Notes: generated from the sequence alone by a model not told the origin. A stretch of DNA of 64,000 nucleotides from an uncultured Prevotellaceae bacterium (GCA_902774815.1 CACYJV010000003.1:124001-188000); one strand, 5' to 3'. Shown: positions 1-9,060, counted from the first letter of the stretch. Translations and numbers: made by a program.

Positions 1-1
1 C

Positions 2-571
2 GACTTGCAGCCGATGGCATCGGTTGTGGCACGCCGGTTGCTGAACCCTTGGGCTGGATTCAAGTTCAATGCCTCGTGGGGCAAACTGAAAGGTTCGTCG
101 GCCGATGCCGAGTCCTACCTGCCAGAGTTCCGCGACGACCAGTTGTCGCCCACCCGCGAAGGCCTGCCCTACACGTTCAGCAACACGCTGGTGGACGTGA
201 GCGCCGTGTTCGAATACAACTTCCTGCCCTATGGCACAGGCCGCGACTACCGCGGTGCGAAGCGCCTGGTGCCCTTCATCTTCGGAGGACTGGGCGGAAC
301 CTTCGTCAACGGAGGCGGCAAGAGCACTTTCACATGCAACGTGCCCATAGGATTGGGCGTGAAATACAAGATCGCCGACCGACTGAACCTTGGTGTGGAG
401 TGGGCCATCCACTTCTCGCTGAGCGACGAACTCGACGGCGTGAAAGATCCATACAACATCAAATCGACAGGCGCCTTCAAGAACACCGACTGCTACCAGG
501 CCTTGCAGGTGACGCTGACCTACAGTTTCATGGCGCGCTGCCGCACCTGTCATAATGCAGATGAAAATTGA
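2..571 (+). CDS. DUF6089-type outer membrane beta-barrel protein, 5' end missing
   Basis: The reading frame is open from the window edge, so the N-terminus lies upstream. The visible part (about 188 residues) has alternating beta-strand character with glycine and aromatic residues ([15 protein letters not shown], then a GLGVKYKI strand and a final [11 protein letters not shown] strand), as expected of a small outer membrane barrel. A DUF6089 protein directly before uppS and bamA is the usual Bacteroidales order, which supports the call. The end overlaps the first uppS start by 17 bp, implying translational coupling. No biochemical role is known to me. Confidence 0.7.
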   Translation, partial: DLQPMASVVARRLLNPWAGFKFNASWGKLKGSSADAESYLPEFRDDQLSPTREGLPYTFSNTLVDVSAVFEYNFLPYGTGRDYRGAKRLVPFIFGGLGGTFVNGGGKSTFTCNVPIGLGVKYKIADRLNLGVEWAIHFSLSDELDGVKDPYNIKSTGAFKNTDCYQALQVTLTYSFMARCRTCHNADEN

Positions 572-1367
572 TATGAACATACCGCAACATATAGCCATCA
601 TCATGGATGGCAACGGACGCTGGGCAGCCCAGCAAGGCAAGCCCCGTAGCTACGGACATCAGGCTGGCGTGGAGACCGTCAGGCGCATCACCGCCGAGTG
701 TGTCAGGCTGGGCGTGAAATACCTCACGCTGTACACATTCTCCACCGAGAACTGGAACCGTCCCGCCGACGAGATATCGGCCTTGATGGGATTGGTGCTG
801 GCATCGCTCGAGGACGAAATCTTCATGAAGCACAACGTGCGATTCCGCGTCATTGGCGATATGAAACGCCTGCCCGACGACGTGCAGCAGAAGTTGCGCG
901 AGACCGAGGAGCACACGGCCAAGAACGACAAGATGACTATGGTAGTGGCCCTGAGCTACTCGAGCCGTTGGGAAATCACAGAGGCCGTCAGGCAAATCGT
1001 CACCGAAGTACACGATATGGAGGAACTGCCCGAGAACATCCTGAAGAACTGGAAGACGGGCGGCATCCGCGCTGAGGACATCACCGAAGAAACCATCAGC
1101 CAACATCTGGCCACCAACTTCATGCCCGATCCCGACCTGCTGATTCGTACGGGTGGTGAGCTGCGCATCTCCAACTACCTGCTGTGGCAGATTGCCTACT
1201 CGGAGCTGTACTTCTGCGACACCTACTGGCCCGACTTCCGCGAGGAGGACCTGCATCGCGCCATAGAAAGCTTCCAGCAGCGCCAGCGCCGCTACGGCAA
1301 GACCGAAGAACAGGTGGAAGAGGCAGAAGGCCCTTCACCCGTTTCCTCCCTGAAGGGCGGGGAGTAA
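555..1367 (+). CDS. uppS: Isoprenyl (undecaprenyl) diphosphate synthase
   Basis: Cis-prenyltransferase that extends farnesyl diphosphate with isopentenyl diphosphate to undecaprenyl diphosphate, the lipid carrier for peptidoglycan and O-antigen. The diagnostic MDGNGRW motif is at residues 17-23 with catalytic Asp18, followed by [16 protein letters not shown] and a late [15 protein letters not shown] block that binds IPP; most homologues have Ser where this has the first Gly of GGE. In-frame ATGs at 561 and 573 are equally good starts. The last dozen residues ([11 protein letters not shown]) are unusual and derive from a GC-rich palindromic repeat that also supplies the stop codon. Confidence 0.96.
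   Translation: MQMKIDMNIPQHIAIIMDGNGRWAAQQGKPRSYGHQAGVETVRRITAECVRLGVKYLTLYTFSTENWNRPADEISALMGLVLASLEDEIFMKHNVRFRVIGDMKRLPDDVQQKLRETEEHTAKNDKMTMVVALSYSSRWEITEAVRQIVTEVHDMEELPENILKNWKTGGIRAEDITEETISQHLATNFMPDPDLLIRTGGELRISNYLLWQIAYSELYFCDTYWPDFREEDLHRAIESFQQRQRRYGKTEEQVEEAEGPSPVSSLKGGE
1331..1365 (-). repeat. GC-rich palindromic repeat copy in the uppS 3' end
   Basis: Read on the minus strand this is ACTCCCC-GCCC-TTCAGGGAGG followed by a G-rich stretch. It resembles, less exactly, the repeat arms inside bamA and the U32 peptidase gene. It encodes the last residues of UppS and the first base of its stop codon. The match is imperfect, so this is a probable degenerate family member. Confidence 0.5.
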
Positions 1368-1400
1368 TCACCTTTTTAAGAAAAGACGAATAAAGAAGAT

Positions 1401-4112
1401 ATGAAAACATGTAGTAAATACATACCTGCAAGACTATTCACTCCCCTCCAGATAGGGAGGGGCTGGGGGTGGGTCTCTCTGTTTTTATCGCTTTTTGTTA
1501 CTTTGAACGTGTCGGCACAGGACGTCATCACCTACCCCGACATCTCGTATGCAGGCTCGCCACGCACGCTCGTGCTGGGAGGCATCAACATATCGGGTAT
1601 GGATGGCTACGAGGACTATGCCCTTGCCGGCATCAGCGGACTCTCTGTAGGACAAGAAATTGAGGTTCCCGGCGTGCAGATAACAGATGCCGTGAAGCGC
1701 TACTGGCGACACGGACTGTTCTCGAACGTCTCCATCAGCGCCGATTCTATCGTGGGCAACCGCATCTATCTGCACATCCATCTGGCTTCGCGTCCACGTG
1801 TGTCGGCCATCAACTACATCGGCGTGAAGAAGTCAGAGCGCGAAGACCTGGAGAAGAAGCTCGGCATGACAACCGGTATGAGCATTCACCCCAACGTGAT
1901 TGACCGCGCGAAGATCCTGACCAAGAAATACTTCGACGACAAAGGCTTCAAAAATGCCGACATCGAAATTCTGCAGCGTGAGGACGTGGCTCAGCGTAAC
2001 AGCGTCATCCTCGACGTGGTCATCGACAAGAAGGAGAAGATGAAAGTACGCCAGATTATCATCGATGGTAACAGCGAACTGACCGACAAGAAAATCAAGG
2101 GCGGACTGTTCTCGAAGGGTGCCTTCGCCAAGACACACGAGGCTGGTAAACTGTCCACCTTCCTGAAAGCCAAGAAGTTCACGCCCGAGCGTTGGAAGGA
2201 AGACAAGAAGAAACTCATCGAGAAGTACAACGAGTACGGCTATCGCGATGCCGTCATTCTGGAGGACTCCGTTTGGAACGTCGACCCGAAGCACGTCAAC
2301 GTCTACGTGAAGGTGGACGAGGGTAAGAAATACTACATCCGCAACATCAACTGGGTGGGCAACACGGTCTATTCGACCGACTACCTCTCGCGCGTGCTCG
2401 ACATGAAGAAGGGCGACGTCTATAACCAGAAACTCATGAACAAGCGCCTCACGGAGGACGACGATGCCGTGGGCAACAACTATTGGAACAACGGCTACCT
2501 GTTCTATTCGCTCGATCCTATCGATATGAACATCGTGGGCGATAGCATTGACCTCGAGATGCGTATCTCTGAGGGTCCGCAGGCACACATCAGCCGTGTG
2601 CGCATCAATGGTAACGACCGACTCTACGAGAATGTCATCCGCCGTGAGCTGCGCACAAAGCCCGGCGACCTGTTCTCGAAGGATGCCCTGATGCGTTCGG
2701 CACGTGAACTGGCATCGATGGGACACTTCGACCCGGAGAAGGTGAACCCCGAAGTGAAGCCTCACGGCGAAGACGGAACGGTGGACATCAACTGGGAACT
2801 GGAGCAGAAGTCGAACGACCAGGTGGAGTTCTCGCTTGGTTGGGGTCAGACGGGTATCATCGGCCGTGTCGGATTGAAACTGAATAACTTCTCCATGGCC
2901 AACCTCTTCCATAAGAACCGCGAACATCGCGGCATCATGCCTATCGGCGATGGCGAGGTGCTGTCCATCGGAGCCCAGACCAACGGTCGCTACTACCAGT
3001 CGTACAACGCTTCCTATAGCACCAACTGGTTTGGCGGCAAGCGCCCCATACAATTCTCGGTGGGTGCCTTCTTCTCGAAGCAGAGCGACGTCTCGAGCAC
3101 CTATTATAATAGTGGTTACATGAACAACTACATGAACTACATCTATGGCAACAACTACTATTATAACAACTACGAGAACTACTACGACCCCGACAAGTAC
3201 ATCAAACTCTATGGTGTATCACTGGGTTGGGGTAAGCGCCTGCGCTGGCCTGACGACTACTTCGTGCTGTCGGCACAGCTGGCCTACACGCGCTACTCGC
3301 TCAAAAACTGGCAGTACTTCGCCATCATGAGCAATGGTAACTCGAACAACTTGAACATGAGCCTGTCGCTCAGCCGTACGTCGACCGACAACCAGCTCTT
3401 CCCGCGTAGTGGTTCGGAGTTCATGGCTTCGGTACAGCTCACGCCGCCATGGTCGCTATGGGATGGCAAGGACTACCAGAACCTGGCACGCGAAGAAAAC
3501 CGTGGATCGGCCAACTTCTCACGCGAACAGCAGGAGAAGTACCGCTGGATTGAGTACCATAAATGGAAGTTCAAGAGCCGCACCTACACCGCCCTGACTC
3601 GTGGAAACAAATGCTTTGTGCTGATGACACGCGTAGAACTGGGTATCCTGGGTGCCTACAACAAGTACAAGAAGTCGCCCTTCGAAACCTTCTACGTCGG
3701 TGGTGACGGTATGAGCGGCTACAGCTACGGCTATGCTGAGGAAACTATCGCCCTGCGTGGTTACGAGAACGGTTCGCTCTCGAATACCGCTGCCTATGAG
3801 GCTGGTACCAGCAGCTACTACAATGCCTATGCCTACGACCGCTTCACGCTGGAGCTGCGCTATCCGTTCATGCTCGGTAATACCACCATCTACGGACTGG
3901 GCTTCCTCGAAGCAGGTAACGCTTGGGTGGACACGAAGAAGTTCAACCCCTTCGACGTGAAACGCTCTGCCGGTGTGGGTGTGCGCATCTTCCTGCCTAT
4001 GGTGGGTCTGATGGGTATCGACTGGGCCTATGGCTTCGACAAGGTCTATACGAACGGCACCATGCAGAAGGGTGGATCGCAATTCCACTTCATCCTCGGA
4101 CAGGAGTTCTAA
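1401..4112 (+). CDS. bamA: Outer membrane protein assembly factor BamA
   Basis: Omp85-family insertase that folds beta-barrel proteins into the outer membrane. About 903 residues: an atypical signal region ending VSAQD near residue 40, POTRA-like repeats to about residue 470 (for example VRQIIIDGNSELTDKKI and VRINGNDRLYENVIRREL), then a C-terminal 16-strand barrel ending in phenylalanine (FHFILGQEF), the usual OMP recognition end. Positions 568-600 form a loop very rich in Asn and Tyr. A 35-bp GC-rich repeat lies within the signal-peptide codons and adds TPLQIGRGWGWVS. The gene sits between uppS and three Skp-like genes, as in other Bacteroidales. Confidence 0.96.
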   Translation: MKTCSKYIPARLFTPLQIGRGWGWVSLFLSLFVTLNVSAQDVITYPDISYAGSPRTLVLGGINISGMDGYEDYALAGISGLSVGQEIEVPGVQITDAVKRYWRHGLFSNVSISADSIVGNRIYLHIHLASRPRVSAINYIGVKKSEREDLEKKLGMTTGMSIHPNVIDRAKILTKKYFDDKGFKNADIEILQREDVAQRNSVILDVVIDKKEKMKVRQIIIDGNSELTDKKIKGGLFSKGAFAKTHEAGKLSTFLKAKKFTPERWKEDKKKLIEKYNEYGYRDAVILEDSVWNVDPKHVNVYVKVDEGKKYYIRNINWVGNTVYSTDYLSRVLDMKKGDVYNQKLMNKRLTEDDDAVGNNYWNNGYLFYSLDPIDMNIVGDSIDLEMRISEGPQAHISRVRINGNDRLYENVIRRELRTKPGDLFSKDALMRSARELASMGHFDPEKVNPEVKPHGEDGTVDINWELEQKSNDQVEFSLGWGQTGIIGRVGLKLNNFSMANLFHKNREHRGIMPIGDGEVLSIGAQTNGRYYQSYNASYSTNWFGGKRPIQFSVGAFFSKQSDVSSTYYNSGYMNNYMNYIYGNNYYYNNYENYYDPDKYIKLYGVSLGWGKRLRWPDDYFVLSAQLAYTRYSLKNWQYFAIMSNGNSNNLNMSLSLSRTSTDNQLFPRSGSEFMASVQLTPPWSLWDGKDYQNLAREENRGSANFSREQQEKYRWIEYHKWKFKSRTYTALTRGNKCFVLMTRVELGILGAYNKYKKSPFETFYVGGDGMSGYSYGYAEETIALRGYENGSLSNTAAYEAGTSSYYNAYAYDRFTLELRYPFMLGNTTIYGLGFLEAGNAWVDTKKFNPFDVKRSAGVGVRIFLPMVGLMGIDWAYGFDKVYTNGTMQKGGSQFHFILGQEF
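1440..1474 (+). repeat. In-frame GC-rich repeat inside the bamA signal peptide
   Basis: The sequence ACTCCCCTCC, AGATA, GGGAGGGG, then CTGGGGGTGGGT matches the 34-bp arms in the U32 peptidase gene at 21815-21915 except for the short centre and one base. It is translated as part of the BamA signal peptide, lengthening the n-region before the hydrophobic core. Confidence 0.85.
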
Positions 4113-4124
4113 GCGCTACGCGTT

Positions 4125-4154
4125 GTTCGAATGGTTCGAATGGTTCGAGTGGTT
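4125..4154 (+). repeat. Three 9-bp tandem repeats after bamA
   Basis: GTTCGAATG occurs twice and GTTCGAGTG once, directly after the bamA stop codon, followed by GTT. Its complement, GAACCATTC, resembles the GAACC units of the repeat cluster near 48.5 kb. Confidence 0.8.
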
Positions 4155-4236
4155 AAAAAAACTAAACGAAACGCAACTTTTTGCTGCGTAAATAGTCATA
4201 CGAAATGAGTAACAACCAATAATGGAGGTAACGAAT

Positions 4237-4752
4237 ATGAAGAAACTAATGATGATAGCCCTCTTTGCAGTGGCTTCGCTGACAGCCAGCGCACAGAAGT
4301 TCGCATTGCTCGACATGGAGTACATCCTGAAAAATATCCCCGCCTACGAGCGTGCCAACGAACAGCTGAACCAAGTGTCGAAGAAGTGGCAGGCCGAGGT
4401 TGAGGCCCTGAACACAGAGGCACAGACCATGTACAAGAACTACCAGAACGAGGTGGTGTTCCTCTCGCAAGAGCAGAAGAAGGACAAGCAGGATGCCATC
4501 ATGCAGAAGGAGAAGGAAGCCAGCGACCTGAAGCGCAAGTACTTCGGACCCGAGGGCGAACTCTTCAAGAAGCGCGAAAGCCTGATGTCGCCTATTCAGG
4601 AGGAAATCTACAACACCGTGAAGGAGATTTCCGAGACTCGTGGCTACAGTCTGGTGCTCGACCGCGCCAGCGAAGCTGCAGGTATCATCTTCGGTTCGCC
4701 TTCGGTCGACATCTCCAACGAGGTGCTCCAGAAGCTCGGATATGGACAATAA
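4237..4752 (+). CDS. Skp/OmpH family periplasmic chaperone, first copy
   Basis: Periplasmic chaperone of the Skp/OmpH family, expected to hold unfolded outer membrane proteins on their way to BamA. The signal peptide is MKKLMMIALFAVASLTASAQ, followed by the beta-strand KFALLDMEYILKNIPAY, a long charged coiled coil (about residues 40-115) and a C-terminal strand pair, the family's architecture. I chose the ATG at 4237 rather than 4222 because GGAGGT at 4225-4230 is then well placed as a ribosome binding site. First of three paralogues immediately after bamA. Confidence 0.92.
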   Translation: MKKLMMIALFAVASLTASAQKFALLDMEYILKNIPAYERANEQLNQVSKKWQAEVEALNTEAQTMYKNYQNEVVFLSQEQKKDKQDAIMQKEKEASDLKRKYFGPEGELFKKRESLMSPIQEEIYNTVKEISETRGYSLVLDRASEAAGIIFGSPSVDISNEVLQKLGYGQ

Positions 4753-4809
4753 TGTTCCAAAGTGACAAGATAACAAAGTAACAATAACAAAACAAACAAG
4801 CAAACAAAA

Positions 4810-5307
4810 ATGAAAAAGATCTTTTTAGCACTGATGCTGCTGGCCCCGATGGCTATGCAGGCACAGAAAATCGGATGTGTTGACTACGATGCAGTGGCTC
4901 AGAACCTGCCTGAATACGCAAAGGCACAGGGCGAACTGCAGGCACTCGCCAAGCAGAAGGACAACGAACTGCAGGAGATGTACACCGAGTTCCAGCGCAA
5001 GGCTGAGGAATACGACAAGACTAAGTCGACCATGAACGCCACAAAACAGCAGGAGACCGAACAGAGCCTCATGGAACTGCAGCAGAAGATTCAGCAGGCC
5101 CAGCAGGACGCTCAGCAGGAACTGTCGCAGCAGCAGCAGGAGAAGCTCTCCCCGATACAGACCAAGGTGGCAAAGGCCATCGAGAATGTGGGTAACAACG
5201 GCAAATACTCCATCATCGTCATGAAGGGTTCGATGCCTTTCATCAGCTCGACACTCGTCACCGACGTCACCAGCGAATGCAAGACTGAGGTGCTGAAACT
5301 GAAATAA
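4810..5307 (+). CDS. Skp/OmpH family periplasmic chaperone, second copy
   Basis: Second Skp-like protein, 165 residues. It has a signal peptide (MKKIFLALMLLAPMAMQAQ), the KIGCVDYDAVAQNLPEYAK strand and helix, and a glutamine-rich coiled coil (residues 50-110 with runs such as QQKIQQAQQDAQQEL). It shares layout with its neighbours but little exact sequence, so the duplication is old. A strong intrinsic terminator follows at 5326-5371, suggesting the bamA-Skp transcript can end here. Confidence 0.92.
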   Translation: MKKIFLALMLLAPMAMQAQKIGCVDYDAVAQNLPEYAKAQGELQALAKQKDNELQEMYTEFQRKAEEYDKTKSTMNATKQQETEQSLMELQQKIQQAQQDAQQELSQQQQEKLSPIQTKVAKAIENVGNNGKYSIIVMKGSMPFISSTLVTDVTSECKTEVLKLK

Positions 5308-5325
5308 GCAAAAACCATCAACCTA

Positions 5326-5371
5326 GGGTATGCGATATGAGACACTCTATCGCATACCCCGTTTTATTTTT
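5326..5371 (+). terminator. Intrinsic terminator after second Skp gene
   Basis: An 11-bp perfect stem, GGGTATGCGAT with ATCGCATACCC, a 12-base loop and then GTTTTATTTTT. It separates the second and third Skp-like genes, so the third may depend on readthrough or a promoter of its own. Confidence 0.9.
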
Positions 5372-5379
5372 AGACGACT

Positions 5380-5928
5380 ATGCAACTCCACACATCACGC
5401 CACATGGCCTGCAGACTGGTGCTCTGCCTGCTCACATTGCTGCCCTTCGCAGCCTCAGCACAAAACAACGACGCACCGGAACGCACCGCTCTCTTTGCCT
5501 ACTTCAGCTATAACACTGTACTCCAACAGATGAAGGGCATGGACGAAGTGGAAAAGAACATCGCCTCGCTGCGCGCACAGTATGATGCAGAGATGAAGCG
5601 GGCCGAAGAAGAGTTCAACACAAAGTACGAGGAATTTCTTGAGAACCAGCGCTCGCTGGCTCCCTCCATCTACAAGAAGCGTCAGGCTGAGCTTACCGAC
5701 ATGATGCAGAAGAACATCGCCTTCAAGGCAGAGGCCAACCGCCTGCTCGAACAAGCCCGTAAGGATGCCATGGCTCCACTGAAGCAGAAGGTGGTGACAG
5801 CAGTGCGTAACATCGGCAAGCAGCATGGCTATGCGTTTATCCTGAACAGCGACAACAACACGCTGACCTATGCTGACCCAACGCTGGGCGACGACATTAC
5901 ACAGGAGATTCTCAAGGCTGTTGAATAA
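5380..5928 (+). CDS. Skp/OmpH family periplasmic chaperone, third copy
   Basis: Third Skp-like protein, up to 182 residues. The ATG at 5404 (MACRLVLCLLTLLPFAASAQ) gives a cleaner signal peptide than the first ATG at 5380. The mature part starts with a strand (LFAYFSYNTVLQQM), continues with a charged coiled coil rich in Glu, Lys and Arg, and ends with a strand containing YAFILNSDNNTLTYADP, a typical OmpH C-terminal pattern. It lies beyond the terminator of the previous gene and 51 bp before murI. Confidence 0.88.
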   Translation: MQLHTSRHMACRLVLCLLTLLPFAASAQNNDAPERTALFAYFSYNTVLQQMKGMDEVEKNIASLRAQYDAEMKRAEEEFNTKYEEFLENQRSLAPSIYKKRQAELTDMMQKNIAFKAEANRLLEQARKDAMAPLKQKVVTAVRNIGKQHGYAFILNSDNNTLTYADPTLGDDITQEILKAVE

Positions 5929-5979
5929 GAGTGGGGGTGAAAACCTACCCTCTGTCACTCATAACTCACAACTACGTAG

Positions 5980-6831
5980 ATGGGTCCCATTGGAATATTT
6001 GATTCTGGCTACGGCGGGCTGACCATTCTGCATGGCATCCGCCAACTGCTGCCCGAGTACGACTACCTATACTTGGGCGACAATGCACGTGCACCCTATG
6101 GATCGCGTTCGTTCGACGTGGTCTATCAGTTCACGCGCCAAGCTGTCATGAAGCTTTTTTCAATGGGTTGCCAACTCGTTATCCTGGGTTGCAATACCGC
6201 TTCGGCAAAGGCGCTGCGCTCCATTCAGCAGAATGACCTCCCCGAATGGAACAGCCCCGACTCGCCATTGTTTGCCCCGACAGAAGCCCCTCGCCGCGTG
6301 CTGGGTGTCATCCGCCCGACTGCCGAAGTCATCGGCACACTCACAGAGAGCCGGCACGTAGGCCTGCTGGCCACAGAAGGCACTGTTCGCAGCGAGAGCT
6401 ATAAGTTGGAAATCAACAAACTGTTTCCCGGCATCAGCGTAACGGGCGTAGCCTGTCCGCTGTGGGTGCCCATCATCGAGGCAGGCGAGGCCGACTCACC
6501 AGGTGCTGACTACTTCGTAAAAAAGCGCATCGACCAACTGATGCGCCTTGATCCGCAGATAGATGCCATCATTCTGGGATGCACACACTATCCGCTGCTG
6601 ATGCCTAAGATCGTGAAGTATGTTCCACAGGGCGTTCGCCTGGTGCCTCAAGGCGACTATGTGGCTTCCAGTCTGCAAAACTATTTCCTGCGCCACACTG
6701 ACATTGAGCGCGAATGCTCGAAACATGGCAGCGTTCGCTACCTGACCACTGAGCATCCCGACCGTTTCCAAGAGACCGCACAATACTTCTTGCCCGGCCC
6801 AATTGTTGCCGAGCACGTCGACCTCTCTTAA
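5980..6831 (+). CDS. murI: Glutamate racemase
   Basis: Converts L-glutamate to D-glutamate for peptidoglycan stem peptides, using two cysteines without a cofactor. The N-terminal GIFDSGYGG motif holds Asp8; the two catalytic cysteines are Cys71 (LGCNTAS) and Cys201 (LGCTHYPLL). At 283 residues it is of usual length. It closes the envelope gene cluster and converges with the DUF4252 gene on the opposite strand, 10 bp away. Confidence 0.97.
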   Translation: MGPIGIFDSGYGGLTILHGIRQLLPEYDYLYLGDNARAPYGSRSFDVVYQFTRQAVMKLFSMGCQLVILGCNTASAKALRSIQQNDLPEWNSPDSPLFAPTEAPRRVLGVIRPTAEVIGTLTESRHVGLLATEGTVRSESYKLEINKLFPGISVTGVACPLWVPIIEAGEADSPGADYFVKKRIDQLMRLDPQIDAIILGCTHYPLLMPKIVKYVPQGVRLVPQGDYVASSLQNYFLRHTDIERECSKHGSVRYLTTEHPDRFQETAQYFLPGPIVAEHVDLS

Positions 6832-6841
6832 TGGTTCTGCC

Positions 6842-7228
6842 CTATTCCCGCTTTTTAACTATGATGATGACCTTAGCCGAATGGGCTACGGGCCGTCCAA
6901 CCTGTTGTAACATGTAGATACGCATCTGACGGGGTGATTCGCAGGTCAGGGTAAGCGTTTCAATATTGCCATCCTGCTGCTGGGTGAAGCTACCGTTGCT
7001 ACTCTCCTTGCGAAAAGCATCGCGAAACTTACCGGCCTGCACTCCTTGCAGTTCGAGTTTCTTCACCACCTTCAGCACGCGGCGCGTCTTTGGGTCGCGG
7101 TCGACGACAGAAGTGAACTTTGCCGAGCCTAAGGTTGAGAAATCCTCAACCAACTCATCGATGCTGTTTTGGGCAAAGCCCGTCAGCGACACGAGGCAAA
7201 ACAGAAACAGAGCTACTATCTTTTTCAT
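6842..7228 (-). CDS. DUF4252-type secreted small protein
   Basis: A 128-residue protein with an N-terminal signal peptide (MKKIVALFLFCLVSLTGFAQ) and a helix-strand mature domain, with IDELVEDFSTLGSAKFTSVVD at its start. It matches my memory of DUF4252 proteins, which in Bacteroidetes sit beside a sigma factor gene, as here: it follows the membrane-anchored sigma factor by 54 bp on the same strand. Function unknown; a role in envelope stress signalling is only an inference from the neighbours. Confidence 0.7.
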   Translation of the reverse strand: MKKIVALFLFCLVSLTGFAQNSIDELVEDFSTLGSAKFTSVVDRDPKTRRVLKVVKKLELQGVQAGKFRDAFRKESSNGSFTQQQDGNIETLTLTCESPRQMRIYMLQQVGRPVAHSAKVIIIVKKRE

Positions 7229-7282
7229 TATCTATGCGTGGATATTTGATATTGTTATTGCGATTCCTACTATATTGCTACA

Positions 7283-8062
7283 TCATTGTTGCAGGAGTTC
7301 CTCTAAGCGACGACGCTCTGCAGGGTCGTCAATGGCACTGAGCACTTCGTCCTCGGTCTGATGGATGAGGGCTTGCTGCTCGACTACGGCTGTTTCCACA
7401 TGGCTGGCCGCAGCAAGGGTCTGTTCCAACTGCGGACGGATTTCCCGAAGGTCGTCATTGCGCTGTCCGGCAACAACGACATAGGAACCTTCGTAGCGAC
7501 GCGCAAGCTGATAATATTGCAACTGTCGGTAACCGACAACTACTGTCAGCAGTACAGCTACCACAGCCGTTGCGATGGCCATGAAACGCAATCTGAGGTG
7601 TCGGCGCGTACGACTAATGGTTTGTCGGAGTGCCGCAGTGGGCATGCCGGTGAGTTGCGCGAGGTCTGTATAGTCCATTCCTTCAAGGTCGTGCAGGCGA
7701 AGGATGGTACGTTGGCGATCTGGCAGGGTGTCGATGAGGCTCAACAACTGAGCTACCTGCTCATCGGTTGTCGAGCGGTCGGCATCGTTGTCGGTCATAC
7801 TTTCCAGTTCCATGAGTTCCATCTCTGTCAGCGTATGAGTGCGACGGAGCCGACGCAGCCGGTTCAGGGCAAGGTTCCTTACCAACACCACAGCAAATCC
7901 CTCGACGTTTCCTATGAGTTGCTTTCGCAGCATCCAGAGCTTCAGCATCGCGTCCTGCACGATGTCCTCTGCCTCGTCGCTGTCTTTCAGATAGCGAGTG
8001 GCCAGTGCAACCAGTCGAGGTCGCAGTTGTGGGAGGATACTTTGCAACTCTTCTTGCTTCAT
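7283..8062 (-). CDS. ECF-type sigma factor fused to a membrane anchor and outer domain
   Basis: Residues 1-155 form a sigma-70 family (ECF) factor: region 2 with YLKDSDEAEDIVQDAMLKLW, and region 4 with LPDRQRTILRLHDLEGMDYTDLA and a helix-turn-helix. Without a stop codon the frame runs into a hydrophobic span (FMAIATAVVAVLLTVVVGY, about residues 160-180) and about 80 more residues, predominantly acidic and helical. The region-4 helix therefore sits right at the membrane. Ordinary ECF factors end near residue 170-190. It lies 26 bp after DUF2807 and before DUF4252 on the same strand. The fused tail may act as an anti-sigma module in cis, which is inference. Confidence 0.85.
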   Translation of the reverse strand: MKQEELQSILPQLRPRLVALATRYLKDSDEAEDIVQDAMLKLWMLRKQLIGNVEGFAVVLVRNLALNRLRRLRRTHTLTEMELMELESMTDNDADRSTTDEQVAQLLSLIDTLPDRQRTILRLHDLEGMDYTDLAQLTGMPTAALRQTISRTRRHLRLRFMAIATAVVAVLLTVVVGYRQLQYYQLARRYEGSYVVVAGQRNDDLREIRPQLEQTLAAASHVETAVVEQQALIHQTEDEVLSAIDDPAERRRLEELLQQ

Positions 8063-8088
8063 ATTGGAAACGTGAGGGGGGACAGAAC

Positions 8089-8937
8089 TTAGAACTTGTT
8101 TAACCGTGAAGTATTGATTTTCGAAGCACCACTGGCATCGATATTTGTCTGGTCGGCAGTTCCACGAATGGTGAATTTGGCTGCTCCACTGTTCTGAGCC
8201 GTGAGTTCCTCGCAGTCAACATCGAGGTCAACCTTTCCCGCTCCAGTATTGCGTGCAGAAAGGCGACGACCCTTAAAGGTGATGTCGCTATTCGAGGCTC
8301 CAGAGTTGATCAGTTCCAACTGACGAGTGTTCACAGACATTTCCACCTTTGAGGCTCCGCTATTTTCGATTTTGGCTTCATTGCCATGCAGTTGACCATT
8401 CATCTTAGATGCACCCGTACAGGTTGCATGAAGTTTCTGGCACTCAATGCGCCCCATCGTCATGGCTGAGGCACCGCTGCAGTTGATGCGGAGGTTGTCG
8501 CTCTTCAGGTCTTCACCCTGCATGTTGGAGGCTCCAGAGAGAGTAATGGACAGATCATGCGTCTTCATGTTGTCCAATTTCATGTGTACGGCACCGCTTG
8601 CCTCAATGGCAGTGAGTTGTGGAAGAGTAATGTAAGCAGTGGGCTCTTCGCCACTTTTCATCCTGATTTTCTTCTTCAAAATCTTAGTATAAATCTTCAG
8701 TCGGCTGCCCTGTTGGTCGACAACTGTCACGACATCTGGGTTAGGACTCTCCTCTACGCGCACACTGGTAACAGGCCCCTGCATCACGACGACGTGCACG
8801 CTACCACTGGCACTGATGCTAGTAAAGCCGCTGAACGAATAGTTGGTGGTCTTTCGTGTGTCGGCAGCACGGCAGGTAGCAACACAAAGAATTAACGCGA
8901 GCATCAGCAGGAAGCTGACATGAAGTTTTTTGTTCAT
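8089..8937 (-). CDS. DUF2807 (GIN head-domain) secreted protein
   Basis: About 282 residues, with a signal peptide (MNKKLHVSFLLMLALILCVATCRA) and then repeated short beta-strands with a recurring SGAS or SGA motif (GASNMQGED, GASAMTMGR, GASKMNGQ, GASKVEMS, GASNSDITF, GAGKVDLD, GAAKFTIRG, GASKINTS), the mark of the DUF2807 right-handed beta-helix. I prefer the ATG at 8937 over 8946. The gene leads the DUF2807-sigma-DUF4252 cluster, so its product may be a target or sensor of that sigma factor. Function not established. Confidence 0.88.
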   Translation of the reverse strand: MNKKLHVSFLLMLALILCVATCRAADTRKTTNYSFSGFTSISASGSVHVVVMQGPVTSVRVEESPNPDVVTVVDQQGSRLKIYTKILKKKIRMKSGEEPTAYITLPQLTAIEASGAVHMKLDNMKTHDLSITLSGASNMQGEDLKSDNLRINCSGASAMTMGRIECQKLHATCTGASKMNGQLHGNEAKIENSGASKVEMSVNTRQLELINSGASNSDITFKGRRLSARNTGAGKVDLDVDCEELTAQNSGAAKFTIRGTADQTNIDASGASKINTSRLNKF

Positions 8938-9001
8938 TGTTGTCATATTGGTATTTCGGTTTGGTTTCTATATGTAATACACACGAAGTGCTGGTTTGTG
9001 A

Positions 9002-9060
9002 CAAAAAAAACAAAAAAAAATGATGAAACACTGATTTTTCTCTTTCAAGTGTTTCATCAT
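9002..9060 (-). terminator. Intrinsic terminator of the acpP-fabF-rnc operon
   Basis: On the minus strand a 13-bp perfect stem (ATGATGAAACACT with AGTGTTTCATCAT) is followed by a run of nine T, one G and eight T. It lies just after the rnc stop codon. Confidence 0.95.

Noticed and set aside
1833..3053. A 406-codon antisense frame inside bamA
   Set aside because: It is in antisense to a clear BamA sequence, rich in His/Val as expected from reversed codons, and has no known motif.
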